NCBI RefSeq assembly: GCF_009873495.1
Contig: NZ_CP046703.1
Coordinates: 4,878,501-4,942,500, forward strand
Source: Nostoc sp. ATCC 53789
Lineage (GTDB): Bacteria; Cyanobacteriota; Cyanobacteriia; Cyanobacteriales; Nostocaceae
DNA: 64,000 bases
Reading direction: 5' to 3'
Under the pieces are notes generated by a model. That model did not search any database, had not been told where the DNA came from, and worked only from the letters and a program-made list of their open reading frames with translations. This document shows, piece after piece, positions 26,275 to 35,453 of this stretch. The first letter of the stretch is position 1; every line of letters begins with the position of its first letter. Position numbers and translations under genes: made by a program.

Positions 26275-28029
26275 ATGAACGCTACACAAGAAAAACTAAA
26301 AGTTCAGCTTGAACAGGCTTTAATCGCGGCTTTTGGCGCTGACTTCGCGGGAGTAGATCCAATTTTGGTTTCTGCGAGTAATCCTAAATTTGGTGATTAT
26401 CAGGCGAATGTGGCTTTATCCCTGAGTAAAAAGTTAGGAAAGCAACCAAGAGCGATCGCAGATGCGATCGTTGAGAAACTAGATGTATCCGAAATCTGCG
26501 AACCACCGGAAATTGCTGGGCCAGGATTCATCAATCTGAAACTGAAAACGGCATACCTGGAAGCACAACTGAATACGATTCAAGCTGATTCCAGACTTGG
26601 AGTTCCACCAGCGAAAACACCCAAGCGGGAAATTGTGGATTTTTCCAGTCCGAATATTGCCAAAGAAATGCACGTCGGACACCTGCGTTCTACGATTATT
26701 GGTGATTCCATCGCCCGGATTTTAGAATTTCAAGGACACGATGTGCTGCGGTTAAATCATGTCGGTGATTGGGGTACGCAGTTTGGAATGTTAATCGCCT
26801 ATCTGCGGGAAGTTTACCCAGATGCACTTACCACCGCTAATGCTTTAGATATTGGTGATTTAGTTTCTTTTTACCGCAAAGCTAAACAACGCTTTGATAC
26901 AGATACAGCTTTTCAAGAAACAGCACGCCAAGAAGTTGTCAGATTACAAGCAGGTGCAGAAGATACACTTCATGCTTGGAAACTGTTATGCGAACAATCA
27001 CGGCGAGAGTTTCAAGTAATTTATGAATTGCTGGATATTAAGTTAACTGAACGCGGTGAATCTTTCTACAACCCTTTATTATCTGGTGTTGTGGAAGATT
27101 TAGAAAAATCTGGCTTACTGGTAGAAAACCAGGGCGCAAAATGTGTTTTTCTGGATGGATTTACAAATAGAGAAGGTGAACCTTTACCCTTGATTGTGCA
27201 GAAATCAGATGGCGGTTATAACTACGCCACAACTGATTTAGCATCCCTCCGCTACCGGATTCAGCAGGATGAAGCAAAGCGGATAATTTATGTAACTGAT
27301 GCTGGACAAGGAAACCACTTTGCCCAATTCTTCCAGGTAGCACGCAAAGCCGACTGGATTCCCGATGATGTGGAATTAGTCCATGTTCCCTTTGGGTTGG
27401 TATTAGGAGAAGATGGGAAAAAATTCAAAACTCGTTCTGGGGATACTGTGCGGTTACGGGATTTATTAGACGAAGCTGTTTCTCATGCCCATGCTGACCT
27501 AAAAACTAGATTACAAAAAGAAGAACGTCAAGAAACTGAAGAATTTATTAATGAAGTTGCTAGGGTAGTTGGAATCAGTGCAGTTAAGTATGCAGACTTA
27601 AGCCAAAATCGCACCAGTAACTACATCTTCAGCTACGACAAAATGCTGGATCTCAAAGGTAATACTGCGCCCTATATGCTATATGTTTATGCGCGGATTC
27701 ATGGGATTAGCCGCAAGGGTGATATTAACTTTAAAGAGTTGGGAAATAATGCTGTTTTGTTGCAGCATGAAACAGAATTAGCGCTGGCAAAATATTTACT
27801 TCAACTGGATGAAGTTATTAGTAGTGTAGAGCAAGACTTGCTGCCTAATCGTTTATGTGAGTATTTGTTTGAACTGAGTCAGAAGTTTAACCAATTTTAC
27901 GATCGCTGTCCTATATTACAGGCGGAGGAACCGCAGCGAACATCCCGCTTGGTTTTATGTGATTTGACTGCTAGAACTCTGAAGTTGGGATTATCTTTGT
28001 TGGGAATTCAGGTGTTGGAGAGGATGTAA
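26275..28029 (+). CDS. argS: Arginyl-tRNA synthetase
   Basis: A 584-residue class I synthetase that attaches arginine to tRNA-Arg. It has the N-terminal additional domain (residues 1-110), the HIGH-type motif HVGHLRSTIIGDSIAR, LNHVGDWGTQFGML, and SDGGYNYATTDLAS. The KMSK loop is degenerate (GKKFKTRSGDTVRLRDLLDE), as is common in ArgRS. The C-terminal DALR-type anticodon-binding domain includes KYADLSQNRTSNYIFSYD and ends LSLLGIQVLERM, the usual ending. Length and motifs are normal. Confidence 0.98.
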   Translation: MNATQEKLKVQLEQALIAAFGADFAGVDPILVSASNPKFGDYQANVALSLSKKLGKQPRAIADAIVEKLDVSEICEPPEIAGPGFINLKLKTAYLEAQLNTIQADSRLGVPPAKTPKREIVDFSSPNIAKEMHVGHLRSTIIGDSIARILEFQGHDVLRLNHVGDWGTQFGMLIAYLREVYPDALTTANALDIGDLVSFYRKAKQRFDTDTAFQETARQEVVRLQAGAEDTLHAWKLLCEQSRREFQVIYELLDIKLTERGESFYNPLLSGVVEDLEKSGLLVENQGAKCVFLDGFTNREGEPLPLIVQKSDGGYNYATTDLASLRYRIQQDEAKRIIYVTDAGQGNHFAQFFQVARKADWIPDDVELVHVPFGLVLGEDGKKFKTRSGDTVRLRDLLDEAVSHAHADLKTRLQKEERQETEEFINEVARVVGISAVKYADLSQNRTSNYIFSYDKMLDLKGNTAPYMLYVYARIHGISRKGDINFKELGNNAVLLQHETELALAKYLLQLDEVISSVEQDLLPNRLCEYLFELSQKFNQFYDRCPILQAEEPQRTSRLVLCDLTARTLKLGLSLLGIQVLERM

Positions 28030-28181
28030 TTTTTTAACGCAAAGGTACGCTAAGTAAGAGTTAAGCTGGTTTTTTCATCAGAATTGCTGGACTTGGAGGC
28101 GATCGCATCTGTGAGATTTTTTAAGATATTCACACTGGTATTAGCATGAAACATACTGATAAAAGACAGGCAGGATAAAAG

Positions 28182-28739
28182 GTGACAATCGAAATCTACG
28201 TCAGCACTGATATAGAAGCGGATGGCCCTATCCCTGGGCCCCACTCCATGCTTAGTCTTGCCTCAGCTGCGTATACCGCAGACAAACAATTGGTTGGGAC
28301 TTTTACAGCTAATTTAGAAACCTTGCCAGAGGCCCAAGGACATCCCAAAACCATGAAATGGTGGGCAGAACAGCCAGATGCTTGGGCAGCTAGTCGAGCC
28401 GACCCCCAGCCGCCTCTAAAGGTCATGGAGTCTTACCACGCCTGGCTTGTGGCTTTACCAGGTAAACCGATCTTTGTTGGCTATCCAGCAGCCTATGACT
28501 TTATGTTTGTCTACTGGTACTTGATAAACTTTGTGGGCGATAGCCCCTTTAAATTTTCGGCATTGGATATCCGTTCCTATGCGATGGCATTCTTAAAACA
28601 AAGCTACAACGAATCTGGCAAGGATAATCTACCTGCTGCATGGTTAGAAAATCTTCCATTGGCTCACATTGCCTTGGATGATGCCATTCAGCAAGGAAAG
28701 TTATTCTGTAATCTTTTGCAAGCGAATCTACAGCGTTAA
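28182..28739 (+). CDS. DEDD-type 3'-5' exonuclease-like protein
   Basis: A 185-residue protein with the RNase-H-like exonuclease pattern. Exo I is YVSTDIEADGPIPG (D10-x-E12), Exo II is the VGYPAAYDFMFVYW segment with its aspartate, and Exo III is LAHIALDDAIQQG, a histidine and aspartate five residues apart as in the DEDDh group. This set suggests trimming of nucleic acid ends, but the substrate is unknown. The start is GTG at 28182 with AGGA upstream. The gene stands alone after argS and ends at a strong hairpin shared with the convergent neighbour. Confidence 0.8.
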   Translation: MTIEIYVSTDIEADGPIPGPHSMLSLASAAYTADKQLVGTFTANLETLPEAQGHPKTMKWWAEQPDAWAASRADPQPPLKVMESYHAWLVALPGKPIFVGYPAAYDFMFVYWYLINFVGDSPFKFSALDIRSYAMAFLKQSYNESGKDNLPAAWLENLPLAHIALDDAIQQGKLFCNLLQANLQR

Positions 28740-28781
28740 GTAAGATAGCTATGCGATCGCACTTCATAAGATTTTGTAACA

Positions 28782-28825
28782 GATTTCCGATAACGATGAA
28801 GCCTGATTCATTGTTATCGGAAATC
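28782..28825. terminator. Bidirectional hairpin between convergent genes
   Basis: GATTTCCGATAACGATGAA (28782-28800) pairs with TTCATTGTTATCGGAAATC (28807-28825), 18 of 19 positions, loop of six bases. It lies between the exonuclease-like gene and the minus-strand gene that ends at 28858. Confidence 0.8.
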
Positions 28826-28857
28826 CCTTACTCCTTTGAGAAACCGAGGATCTTGCC

Positions 28858-30192
28858 CTATACCTGAGTACCTTCGATATAAGCCTTAATGGTGGGTAAC
28901 GCCGTCATCTTCTCATAGAAGAAATTGTTGACTATTTTCATCACTTCCGCCTGGGCTACTTCTACTTCGGAACCAAGGGGAGTGCCAGATTCTTGGCGGC
29001 ACAGACTACGATATAAACGCAGCAAATGACGCACGATTTCTAACTCTTCTTCCCCCTCCAAGACCTTGACAGCTGCCACAATCAGTTCATCTGCCTGATT
29101 GAGAACGCTATCGAGATCAAACACAGCACTATTGTCCCTAGCTTGCTGCACAGTTCCCATTAACGCATGGACTTGGTAAAGCAATGCTGTAGGTTCGTCG
29201 AACAATTCACGCAGAAATGCTGCTTCCTCGTAACGCCCGTTCAGCCGAAAGATGTTGTACATCCGCTTGGCTGCTTTGCCGTAGTTGAGGTGTTTACCTT
29301 GTTTGACATATTTTTTAACTTCCTTTTCCAATACCGCCACATAATCATCCATGACATCGGCGGAGGCTTGCTTCACCAGTTTGGAAAAGATGGGAGCAGA
29401 TTCAGCATCCAGGTAAACTTCTTGAAAATAGCCGTCTAGATAGCCGTCTAGTGCTGTGATAGTTCCATCTGGTGCTTCCCAGGTAACATCTACCACGTTG
29501 CTGGCGTTGGACAATTGACTACGTATTGTGTCAGCAACAACCCATTCCAGCTTACACCAAGACCAGTTAGGGTCTTGGGCTACGGCATCCCAGGTCAGCA
29601 CCAGAGGATTGCCCTCTAGGTCGCTTACCTCAATCTGACCGGCAATCACCTCATCGGGTTGCCAGTTAATTGGCGAACCAGCACGTCTGGTGTTTTCTCC
29701 CCGAACCACTTGTTGGGGATAGGCACCAAAGTTCACATCAATTAACTGATAATTGGGGCCGGACATGGTGTTAAGCGCCTTATCCCGAACCAGTTTGCCA
29801 AGAATCTCGGAGGCTTCGCTACGGGTAGGGGCAATGATATTCACCCGCTCGAAGTAGTCACAGTCACCAGGATAAGTCTGAATTTTAGATTGAGCCGCAG
29901 AACCAGAGATTGCCAACGCGGTTTCTACAACACCAGGAATGTCCTCAAATTCGACGATTTTGCCAATGGCGCGAAACCGTGCCAACTCTTGCGGATCAAA
30001 ATCCAACATGGTGACTTTGTGCCCAAAAGCACCTGTGTCTTTGTCTACGACAATATCGCTGTCGCCTGTGGCCTCGGTGATGGAATTCATCCAACGTTCC
30101 AATTCTTGCTCATTGAGTTGAACCCCTAAACGATTAGCTGATTCAACGATGCGGTTACGTGCATCTAGAGTTTGATCTTGTGCTTTTGTCAT
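28858..30192 (-). CDS. Conserved protein with a nucleotidyltransferase-like signature
   Basis: A 444-residue protein I cannot name. Residues about 95-120 read ISGSAAQSKIQTYPGDCDYF, which fits the polymerase-beta-type nucleotidyltransferase pattern hG[GS]-x(9-13)-Dh[DE]h (GS, 11 residues, then D-C-D). The segment ends in FERVNI. A later VNFG-containing strand could supply a third acid, but I cannot place it with confidence. The C-terminal half is helical, with KHLNYGKAAKRMYNIFRLNG followed by long helices. No membrane segment or signal peptide. It is monocistronic. The fold call is inference from a short motif; the activity, if any, is unknown. Confidence 0.6.
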   Translation of the reverse strand: MTKAQDQTLDARNRIVESANRLGVQLNEQELERWMNSITEATGDSDIVVDKDTGAFGHKVTMLDFDPQELARFRAIGKIVEFEDIPGVVETALAISGSAAQSKIQTYPGDCDYFERVNIIAPTRSEASEILGKLVRDKALNTMSGPNYQLIDVNFGAYPQQVVRGENTRRAGSPINWQPDEVIAGQIEVSDLEGNPLVLTWDAVAQDPNWSWCKLEWVVADTIRSQLSNASNVVDVTWEAPDGTITALDGYLDGYFQEVYLDAESAPIFSKLVKQASADVMDDYVAVLEKEVKKYVKQGKHLNYGKAAKRMYNIFRLNGRYEEAAFLRELFDEPTALLYQVHALMGTVQQARDNSAVFDLDSVLNQADELIVAAVKVLEGEEELEIVRHLLRLYRSLCRQESGTPLGSEVEVAQAEVMKIVNNFFYEKMTALPTIKAYIEGTQV

Positions 30193-30761
30193 ATTTTATT
30201 TCCGATTTTATGTTGTGATTATACCTTTATAGATGATTTCAAGAAAAATGATTTTTGCGATCGTTTTTAAAGAATATTTATTGAATATTAAGTTTGATGA
30301 AATACGGTCTATCTCACAGTGATTGCATGAGATTAAAGCCGCTAACTCGCTCTATATAAGGTTCACAATGCAAATATTTACTAAGGGTTTGTTAGATTTT
30401 GTTCTCTAATAAATATTTTTAAAGAGAGAAAAATAGCTACTAGGAGATATCATGATACTCCAAATTCATCTTTTTACTGATGAGTGTCATGTTAAATAAA
30501 GAATGTTTATAAATAGTCATTTTCAGAACAAGTAGTAGATAATCTGCACAAATAAAGTTAACTATTTAAGGTCGTCATTTTTCCGTTTTTGTTCTTAATT
30601 GCTAAGGGTTTTAAATATATTTACTTTTTGTAATATAGTTGTATTTATTTCCACTCACTTAGTTGGCGATCGCTAACTCAAGTTATGTGCCAAAAAGATT
30701 TATTCCGCTAAGGTGTCGAGGCGGCGATCAAAAGCATAAGGATGAACCCAAAAAGAGACCT

Positions 30762-30788
30762 AGTACAACACGGCAGAAATAAACCACC
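30762..30788. repeat. Dispersed repeat, copy 2 (AGTACARCACGGC...AAATAAAC)
   Basis: Matches the copy at 487-512 in both words and spacing. Confidence 0.45.
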
Positions 30789-31025
30789 CATTCTAAATCA
30801 ATGAAATGCTTACGCTGTATTCATTTTTAATTTTTAATTTTTAATTCCGCCTTGCGGTACTAGGCTGTAAAGCAGAGGTCTTTCGCTTTCAGAACGTTGT
30901 AAAATTCATTAGCAACGTAAAACGCTGATATGGTTAATTTAGTGGCTTCTGCGCCATCAATGCCAAAATAGCAAGTTAATTGCCAATTCCATACTGACAA
31001 TTATTGTTACTCCTATACCTAAAAT

Positions 31026-31055
31026 GCGATGCCTACGGCGGGCAAAGCCAACGCC
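31026..31055. repeat. GCGATGCC-type dispersed repeat
   Basis: GCGATGCCTACGGCGGGC followed by AAAGCCAACGCC. Nearly the same 30 bases occur inside a coding region at 59303-59332. Confidence 0.75.
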
Positions 31056-31130
31056 AATATTCCCAATATTTAGTTACAAAACTAAATATCTAATGCTGCG
31101 CCAAAAATTTTCTTTATATTATGCAAGGTT

Positions 31131-31364
31131 TTAGGAGAACTTTTCCCAGGATTGGGCAACTAATTGGCTCAACCAGCGACGTTGTTGCTGATCCAGCATT
31201 GGATCATCTGCTAGCAACTGAGCGGTTAATTCTTCCAAAGATTGACCCTGAGCGCGGACAATTTTAATGACTCCAGCGATCGCAGCTGCAACGAGTTCTT
31301 CATCAATTGGCTGTTGTCGCAGGGCAACAATTTCTTGGGGACTGTCTGGAATGGGATAATTCAT
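31131..31364 (-). CDS. Small conserved hypothetical protein
   Basis: A 77-residue soluble, mostly helical protein (PIDEELVAAAIAGVIKIVRA, GQSLEELTAQLLADD, QRRWLSQLVAQSWEKF). No motif of known function. The regular charge pattern and HIP1-containing sequence suggest a real gene rather than a chance frame. It stands divergent from the flavoprotein gene at 31525. Confidence 0.65.
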   Translation of the reverse strand: MNYPIPDSPQEIVALRQQPIDEELVAAAIAGVIKIVRAQGQSLEELTAQLLADDPMLDQQQRRWLSQLVAQSWEKFS

Positions 31365-31524
31365 GGCGTGGGTTTACAGAAATACAAAATGAACAATAAA
31401 TTCAACAAATTCTTAAAATTTCTTTACTGAATCTTTATGAAACTAGTTGCGCGGAGTTTACCTTACTTTGTGCCTTCATAAAATCTGTCTTAGTGAGTAG
31501 ATTGATCGGAGATGTCAGGAAACG

Positions 31525-33690
31525 ATGAGAGAAATCCTTTATTTAGAAGTTCCAACTCCAGATATAGAAACTGTGCGTAGCTGGCTACAAACAGATTTTG
31601 AACCTGGAAATGGAGAAAAAGTGCTTACTTCGGAAGGCTTTCGCCTCAAAATACCCAGTGCTAAGACACCTGCTGGGGCGGGTCTTTCCGAAAACTTGCC
31701 TGTAGAACTTTCGGTATTTGTTTGGTCGGTGCAACGAACTACCTATCTGAAAGTGTTTCGTTGGGCAGAACAACCCTTTCCCAGTGAGAGACAAATTCTG
31801 CAACGCCTAACCCAAGAAATCAGAAGCCGTTTTCCGCATCATTATCCCGAACCACCAGCGATTGATTTATCCCAAGAATCGATTTTTGCCGCTTTAGCCT
31901 CTGCTTACCCCCTCACCGTCAAGTATTTTCAGAAAATGCCCAACGGTGAATACGATCTAACACGTGCCTACTGGTGGGAAAAACGATGGCGCGAAGGAGT
32001 ACGAAATCCGCAGAGGCCGCGTCAAGTTGTGTTTTCCAGTCGAGGGGACTGGGGAGCAGGGGAGCAGGGGAGCAGGGGAGCAGGGGGAGATGGAAGAATA
32101 ATATCCTCCTCATCCTCCTCATCTTCCTCATCCCCTACTTACGACCTGATTTATATCGGCGGCGCACTAGGCGCGATTCATGCAGCATTGATGGCAAAAC
32201 TAGGATATAAAGTCCTGCTGGTGGAACGAATGCCCTTTGGCCGGATGAACCGAGAATGGAATATTTCTCGCGATGAGATTCAAAGCTTGGTTAATCTGGG
32301 TTTAGTCACCCCCGCTGAGTTAGAAACCATCATTGCTAGGGAATACAAAGATGGATTCAATAAGTTTTTTGATGCGAACAATCCATCCAAACTGCGATCG
32401 CCCGTACTGCACACACCCACAGTCCTAAATTTAGGCTTAGATTCCGATAAATGGCTCCAAATGTGTGGGCAAAAGCTGCAAGCGGCAGGCGGCGAAATCT
32501 GGGATGAAACAGAATTTATGCGTGCAGATATTGATATATCACAAGTTCTGTTGCAAGTCAAGCACTTACCTAGTCAGGTTGAAAAACAAGTAAGTGGACG
32601 ACTGCTAATAGATGCAATGGGAACTGCATCACCCATCGCTTGGCAATTAAATGGTGGTCGTGCCTTTGATAGCGTCTGCCCAACAGTAGGAGCGGTAATT
32701 GAGAGCGGATTTGAGCCGGGAGTATGGGATTCACAATACGGGGACGTTCTTTATAGTCATGGGGATATTTCGCGGGGAAGGCAGTTAATTTGGGAACTGT
32801 TTCCCGCAGCAGATGATGAATTGACGATTTATTTATTTCATTACCATCAAGTCAATGCTGAAAATCCTGGTTCCTTGCTAGAGATGTACGAGGACTTTTT
32901 CACAATTTTGCCAGAGTATCGCAGGTGCGATATGGACAAATTGGTGTGGAAGAAGCCGACATTTGGCTATATACCAGGGCATTTTAGTGTAGGAAGTAGC
33001 GATCGCACAGTTGCCTTCGATCGATTGATTGCGATCGGCGATGCCGCATCACTCCAGTCTCCACTCGTCTTCACCGGTTTTGGTTCGCTAGTTCGCAACT
33101 TAGAGCGCTTAACAACGCTTTTGGATACTGCTCTCAAACACGACTTATTGAGTTTCCGCCACTTGAACCAAATTCGGGCTTACCAAAGCAACGTTTCCGT
33201 GACTTGGCTATTTTCCAAAGGCATGATGGTACCCACTGGGAAATTCTTACCACCCCAGCGCATTAACTCCATGCTCAACACCTTCTTTGGACTGTTAGCA
33301 GACGAACCCCAAGAAGTAGCAGATAACTTCATCAAAGATCGGTGTGATTGGTTAACCTTTAATCGGCTAGCACTCAAAGCCGCTAGAAGAAATCCTGCCT
33401 TACTTTTATGGATTTGGGAACTTGCTGGGCCTAGAGATTTAATGCGATGGCTTGGTAGTTATTTCAATTTCGGTCGTCATGCCCTTGTTAGCGCTTTACT
33501 AAGTCCCTGGTTTGGGCGCTTCTTAAACCGTGTAGGTTTTTGGCTAGAACCCCGAAATCCAGGCTTGTGGCTGTGGCTATTGGCGATTAATTATGCGATC
33601 GCCACAGGCAAACCGCGATCGCGCTCTCAAGTAGCAAAGACAAACCCAGAAGCCGTAATTCCGAAGTCAGAAGCAAGGATTCTCAATTAG
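31525..33690 (+). CDS. CruA/CruP-like lycopene cyclase-family flavoprotein
   Basis: A 721-residue FAD-dependent protein. An N-terminal region of about 170 residues is followed by a dinucleotide fold YDLIYIGGALGAIHAALMAK ending LLVER (about 207-237), then GRMNREWNISRDEIQSLV, a signature of the CruA/CruP group. RAFDSVCPTVGAVIESGF and IAIGDAASLQSPLVFTGFGS, the second FAD-binding region, follow. The group includes CruA, a lycopene cyclase of carotenoid synthesis, and its paralogue CruP; I cannot tell which this is. The C-terminus has amphipathic or membrane-associated helices (PWFGRFLNRVGFW, WLWLLAINYAI). Odd: about 40 residues just before the FAD fold (RGDWGAGEQGSRGAGGDG and then a run of ten serines) are encoded by GGGGAGCAGG and TCCTCA repeats. 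Confidence 0.85.
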   Translation: MREILYLEVPTPDIETVRSWLQTDFEPGNGEKVLTSEGFRLKIPSAKTPAGAGLSENLPVELSVFVWSVQRTTYLKVFRWAEQPFPSERQILQRLTQEIRSRFPHHYPEPPAIDLSQESIFAALASAYPLTVKYFQKMPNGEYDLTRAYWWEKRWREGVRNPQRPRQVVFSSRGDWGAGEQGSRGAGGDGRIISSSSSSSSSSPTYDLIYIGGALGAIHAALMAKLGYKVLLVERMPFGRMNREWNISRDEIQSLVNLGLVTPAELETIIAREYKDGFNKFFDANNPSKLRSPVLHTPTVLNLGLDSDKWLQMCGQKLQAAGGEIWDETEFMRADIDISQVLLQVKHLPSQVEKQVSGRLLIDAMGTASPIAWQLNGGRAFDSVCPTVGAVIESGFEPGVWDSQYGDVLYSHGDISRGRQLIWELFPAADDELTIYLFHYHQVNAENPGSLLEMYEDFFTILPEYRRCDMDKLVWKKPTFGYIPGHFSVGSSDRTVAFDRLIAIGDAASLQSPLVFTGFGSLVRNLERLTTLLDTALKHDLLSFRHLNQIRAYQSNVSVTWLFSKGMMVPTGKFLPPQRINSMLNTFFGLLADEPQEVADNFIKDRCDWLTFNRLALKAARRNPALLLWIWELAGPRDLMRWLGSYFNFGRHALVSALLSPWFGRFLNRVGFWLEPRNPGLWLWLLAINYAIATGKPRSRSQVAKTNPEAVIPKSEARILN
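32041..32140. repeat. GGGGAGCAGG and TCCTCA tandem repeats inside a coding region
   Basis: Four GGGGAGCAG units (from 32050) followed by TCCTCCTCATCCTCC-type units, all in frame within the flavoprotein gene. Confidence 0.85.
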
Positions 33691-33725
33691 TCATTGGTCA
33701 TTGGTCATTGGTCATTAGTCATTGG
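33691..33725. repeat. Tandem heptamer TCATTGG
   Basis: Five TCATTGG/TCATTAG units start at the base after the flavoprotein stop codon. AATGACA units in opposite sense occur at about 33873-33898, so the pair could form a hairpin between the convergent genes. Confidence 0.85.
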
Positions 33726-33782
33726 TCACTTGTAGTGAGTTTCGACTGCGCGGAAATCGAGCGAAGTCGAGATTCAACTACC

Positions 33783-33836
33783 GCGTATTCGTAAAGCCTA
33801 CGGCATAGCTACGCTTAGGGCGCAGCCTCTCCAAGA
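33783..33836. repeat. CGTAAAGCCTACGG...GGCGCAGCC dispersed repeat
   Basis: CGTAAAGCCTACGGCATAGC and ACGCTTAGGGCGCAGCCTC, a typical palindrome-rich dispersed repeat of Nostoc-like genomes, inside the gap bounded by the heptamer tracts. Confidence 0.5.
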
Positions 33837-33902
33837 GTTGTATTAGTCATTGGTCATTGGTCTTAATATTTAGACAAATGACAAATGACAAATGACAACT
33901 AA

Positions 33903-35453
33903 CTATTGACCTTTGGGACGAAAATTCGGTAGTTCCACAGATGCCAATGACTTACGCCCCTTGGGTGGACGTTGGGGATAAACCACAGGTGAAGGTGAAT
34001 TCCCGTCATTAGTGTTATCACCTAATGACTCTGGGGAAAAATCATTTTCTGACAATTCCAACTGTGACAATTGAGAAACTTCTGACCAGTAATCTTCAGC
34101 TTCTCCAATAGGCGGCTCAGTGTGGAAGGAGCTAGAAGACAGCAGTAAGTTATTAGCTGGTGAAAGTACAGAATCTGTCGTCCAAGAAGTGGAGGTAGTT
34201 ACAGGGGGATTAATCTCTGCCTCCAACTCCTTCTCCCGTGGATTTTCTGCTTCCTCATCGTCTTCTAATATTGTTGCTAAAGTCTCCCAGACAGGGGCAT
34301 TATTAGCATCCACATCTGTTTTTGCAGTAGGCGGTGGTGATGCAGATGGAGGCTGGGAAGTGAAAAACATTTGTATGAGACTATCTAATTGCTGATCTAA
34401 ATTGGATGAACCCGAAGTTGAAACAGCTTCAGGTTTATCTGAGGAATCGTCAATTTTTGGAGAGGGGGCAGGAGGTTCTGCTGATTTTGGGGTATTGTGC
34501 TTAACTGACCAGTTCCAAGAAGATGGTGGCGGGGTACTCGGTTCAGTTTTTTGGAATGGGATTGGTGCTGATGGTTCACCCCAAGAATCATCTTCATTTT
34601 CAGTCAAGGATTCTGATTCTGCTGACCAAGGTTTAATTGGCTGGGCATTAGGAAACAAAGACCGAGCTTTTCTAGAAAATCTTCCTTGTCCGCTAGTTAT
34701 GTCTTTGGGGTGTTGTGCAGTATCTTCTAAGGAGTCATAGCTAGGAACCGATGTATCTAGACATTTTTCCAGAGCCGCTTTAAATTGCAGCGTCTGGCGT
34801 TGTTGTCGCATCAGTCTAGTACGTAACTCCCGACAAACAGTTTCTGACTGCAATAACTGCTCAGACTGTTCGTTGTTATTAGTGTGTAACAACGTACATT
34901 CTCGCTCTAGCTGGGCAAGGCGTTGCTGGCTAATTTGTAGCTGTGCTTTATAACTATCAGTGAAAATTTCCTGACGTTGAATAGTTTGTACAGCAATTTC
35001 TAATTGTTGAAATAAAGATTTTATCTGTTCTTGAGCCGCAGCTAGTTCCTGAGTATGTTGGTTGAGCATCGACTCAGTAACGCTAGAGCGCGTTTTCTGC
35101 CACTGCAAAACCTTTTCAGACTCAGCTAGGTTGTCTTTTAGCTGCTCTACTTGTTCATACAAGTTATTGTTAGCTGCACGCAATTCTTCGTTCAATGCCA
35201 GCAGGTTCTGAAATTCTGAATCAATAAGTGCTTGCTTGCCGATTTCCGGCTCTGCAACCCAGTCCTGCTGGGTGGTATCTTTTGAAAATTGTCTATCTTC
35301 AGCCGGCATGAGGAGTGGCAGTTGTTTAACTGCCATATTGTCATTAGGCACAACTGAGTAAAAGGGACAACTCGCCTGCTCCGATTGTGGCGAATTAGCA
35401 GAATTTAGGGATTCCATCACAGCCCCCTTGTTTGAGGTGTCAGCTTCATTCAT
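33903..35453 (-). CDS. Coiled-coil protein with disordered acidic C-terminal half
   Basis: A 516-residue protein of unknown function. Residues about 65-235 are heptad-rich and predicted by eye to form a long coiled coil (LNEELRAANNNLYEQVEQLK, HTQELAAAQEQIKSLFQQLE, TLQFKAALEKCLD). The rest is Pro/Ser/Glu-rich and probably disordered, ending in a basic tail PQRPPKGRKSLASVELPNFR that looks conserved. No membrane segment. ATG at 35453 is preferred to the GTG one codon earlier. Such proteins in cyanobacteria may serve as scaffolds; that is a guess. Confidence 0.7.
   Translation of the reverse strand: MNEADTSNKGAVMESLNSANSPQSEQASCPFYSVVPNDNMAVKQLPLLMPAEDRQFSKDTTQQDWVAEPEIGKQALIDSEFQNLLALNEELRAANNNLYEQVEQLKDNLAESEKVLQWQKTRSSVTESMLNQHTQELAAAQEQIKSLFQQLEIAVQTIQRQEIFTDSYKAQLQISQQRLAQLERECTLLHTNNNEQSEQLLQSETVCRELRTRLMRQQRQTLQFKAALEKCLDTSVPSYDSLEDTAQHPKDITSGQGRFSRKARSLFPNAQPIKPWSAESESLTENEDDSWGEPSAPIPFQKTEPSTPPPSSWNWSVKHNTPKSAEPPAPSPKIDDSSDKPEAVSTSGSSNLDQQLDSLIQMFFTSQPPSASPPPTAKTDVDANNAPVWETLATILEDDEEAENPREKELEAEINPPVTTSTSWTTDSVLSPANNLLLSSSSFHTEPPIGEAEDYWSEVSQLSQLELSENDFSPESLGDNTNDGNSPSPVVYPQRPPKGRKSLASVELPNFRPKGQ

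Larger units (their letters stand above)
30193..31130. other. Long AT-rich intergenic region with dispersed repeats
   Basis: About 940 bases. It holds the promoter of the upstream minus-strand gene, the AGTACAACACGGC repeat (30762), TTTTTAATTTTTAATTTTTA tandem units (about 30822-30843), and a GCGATGCC-type repeat (31026-31055). No supported gene. Confidence 0.5.

Noticed and set aside
28858..30192. OpcA (G6PDH assembly protein) as identity, given fbp and tal in the window
   Set aside because: Sequence does not show OpcA features and it is far from fbp-tal; opcA is expected left of the window.
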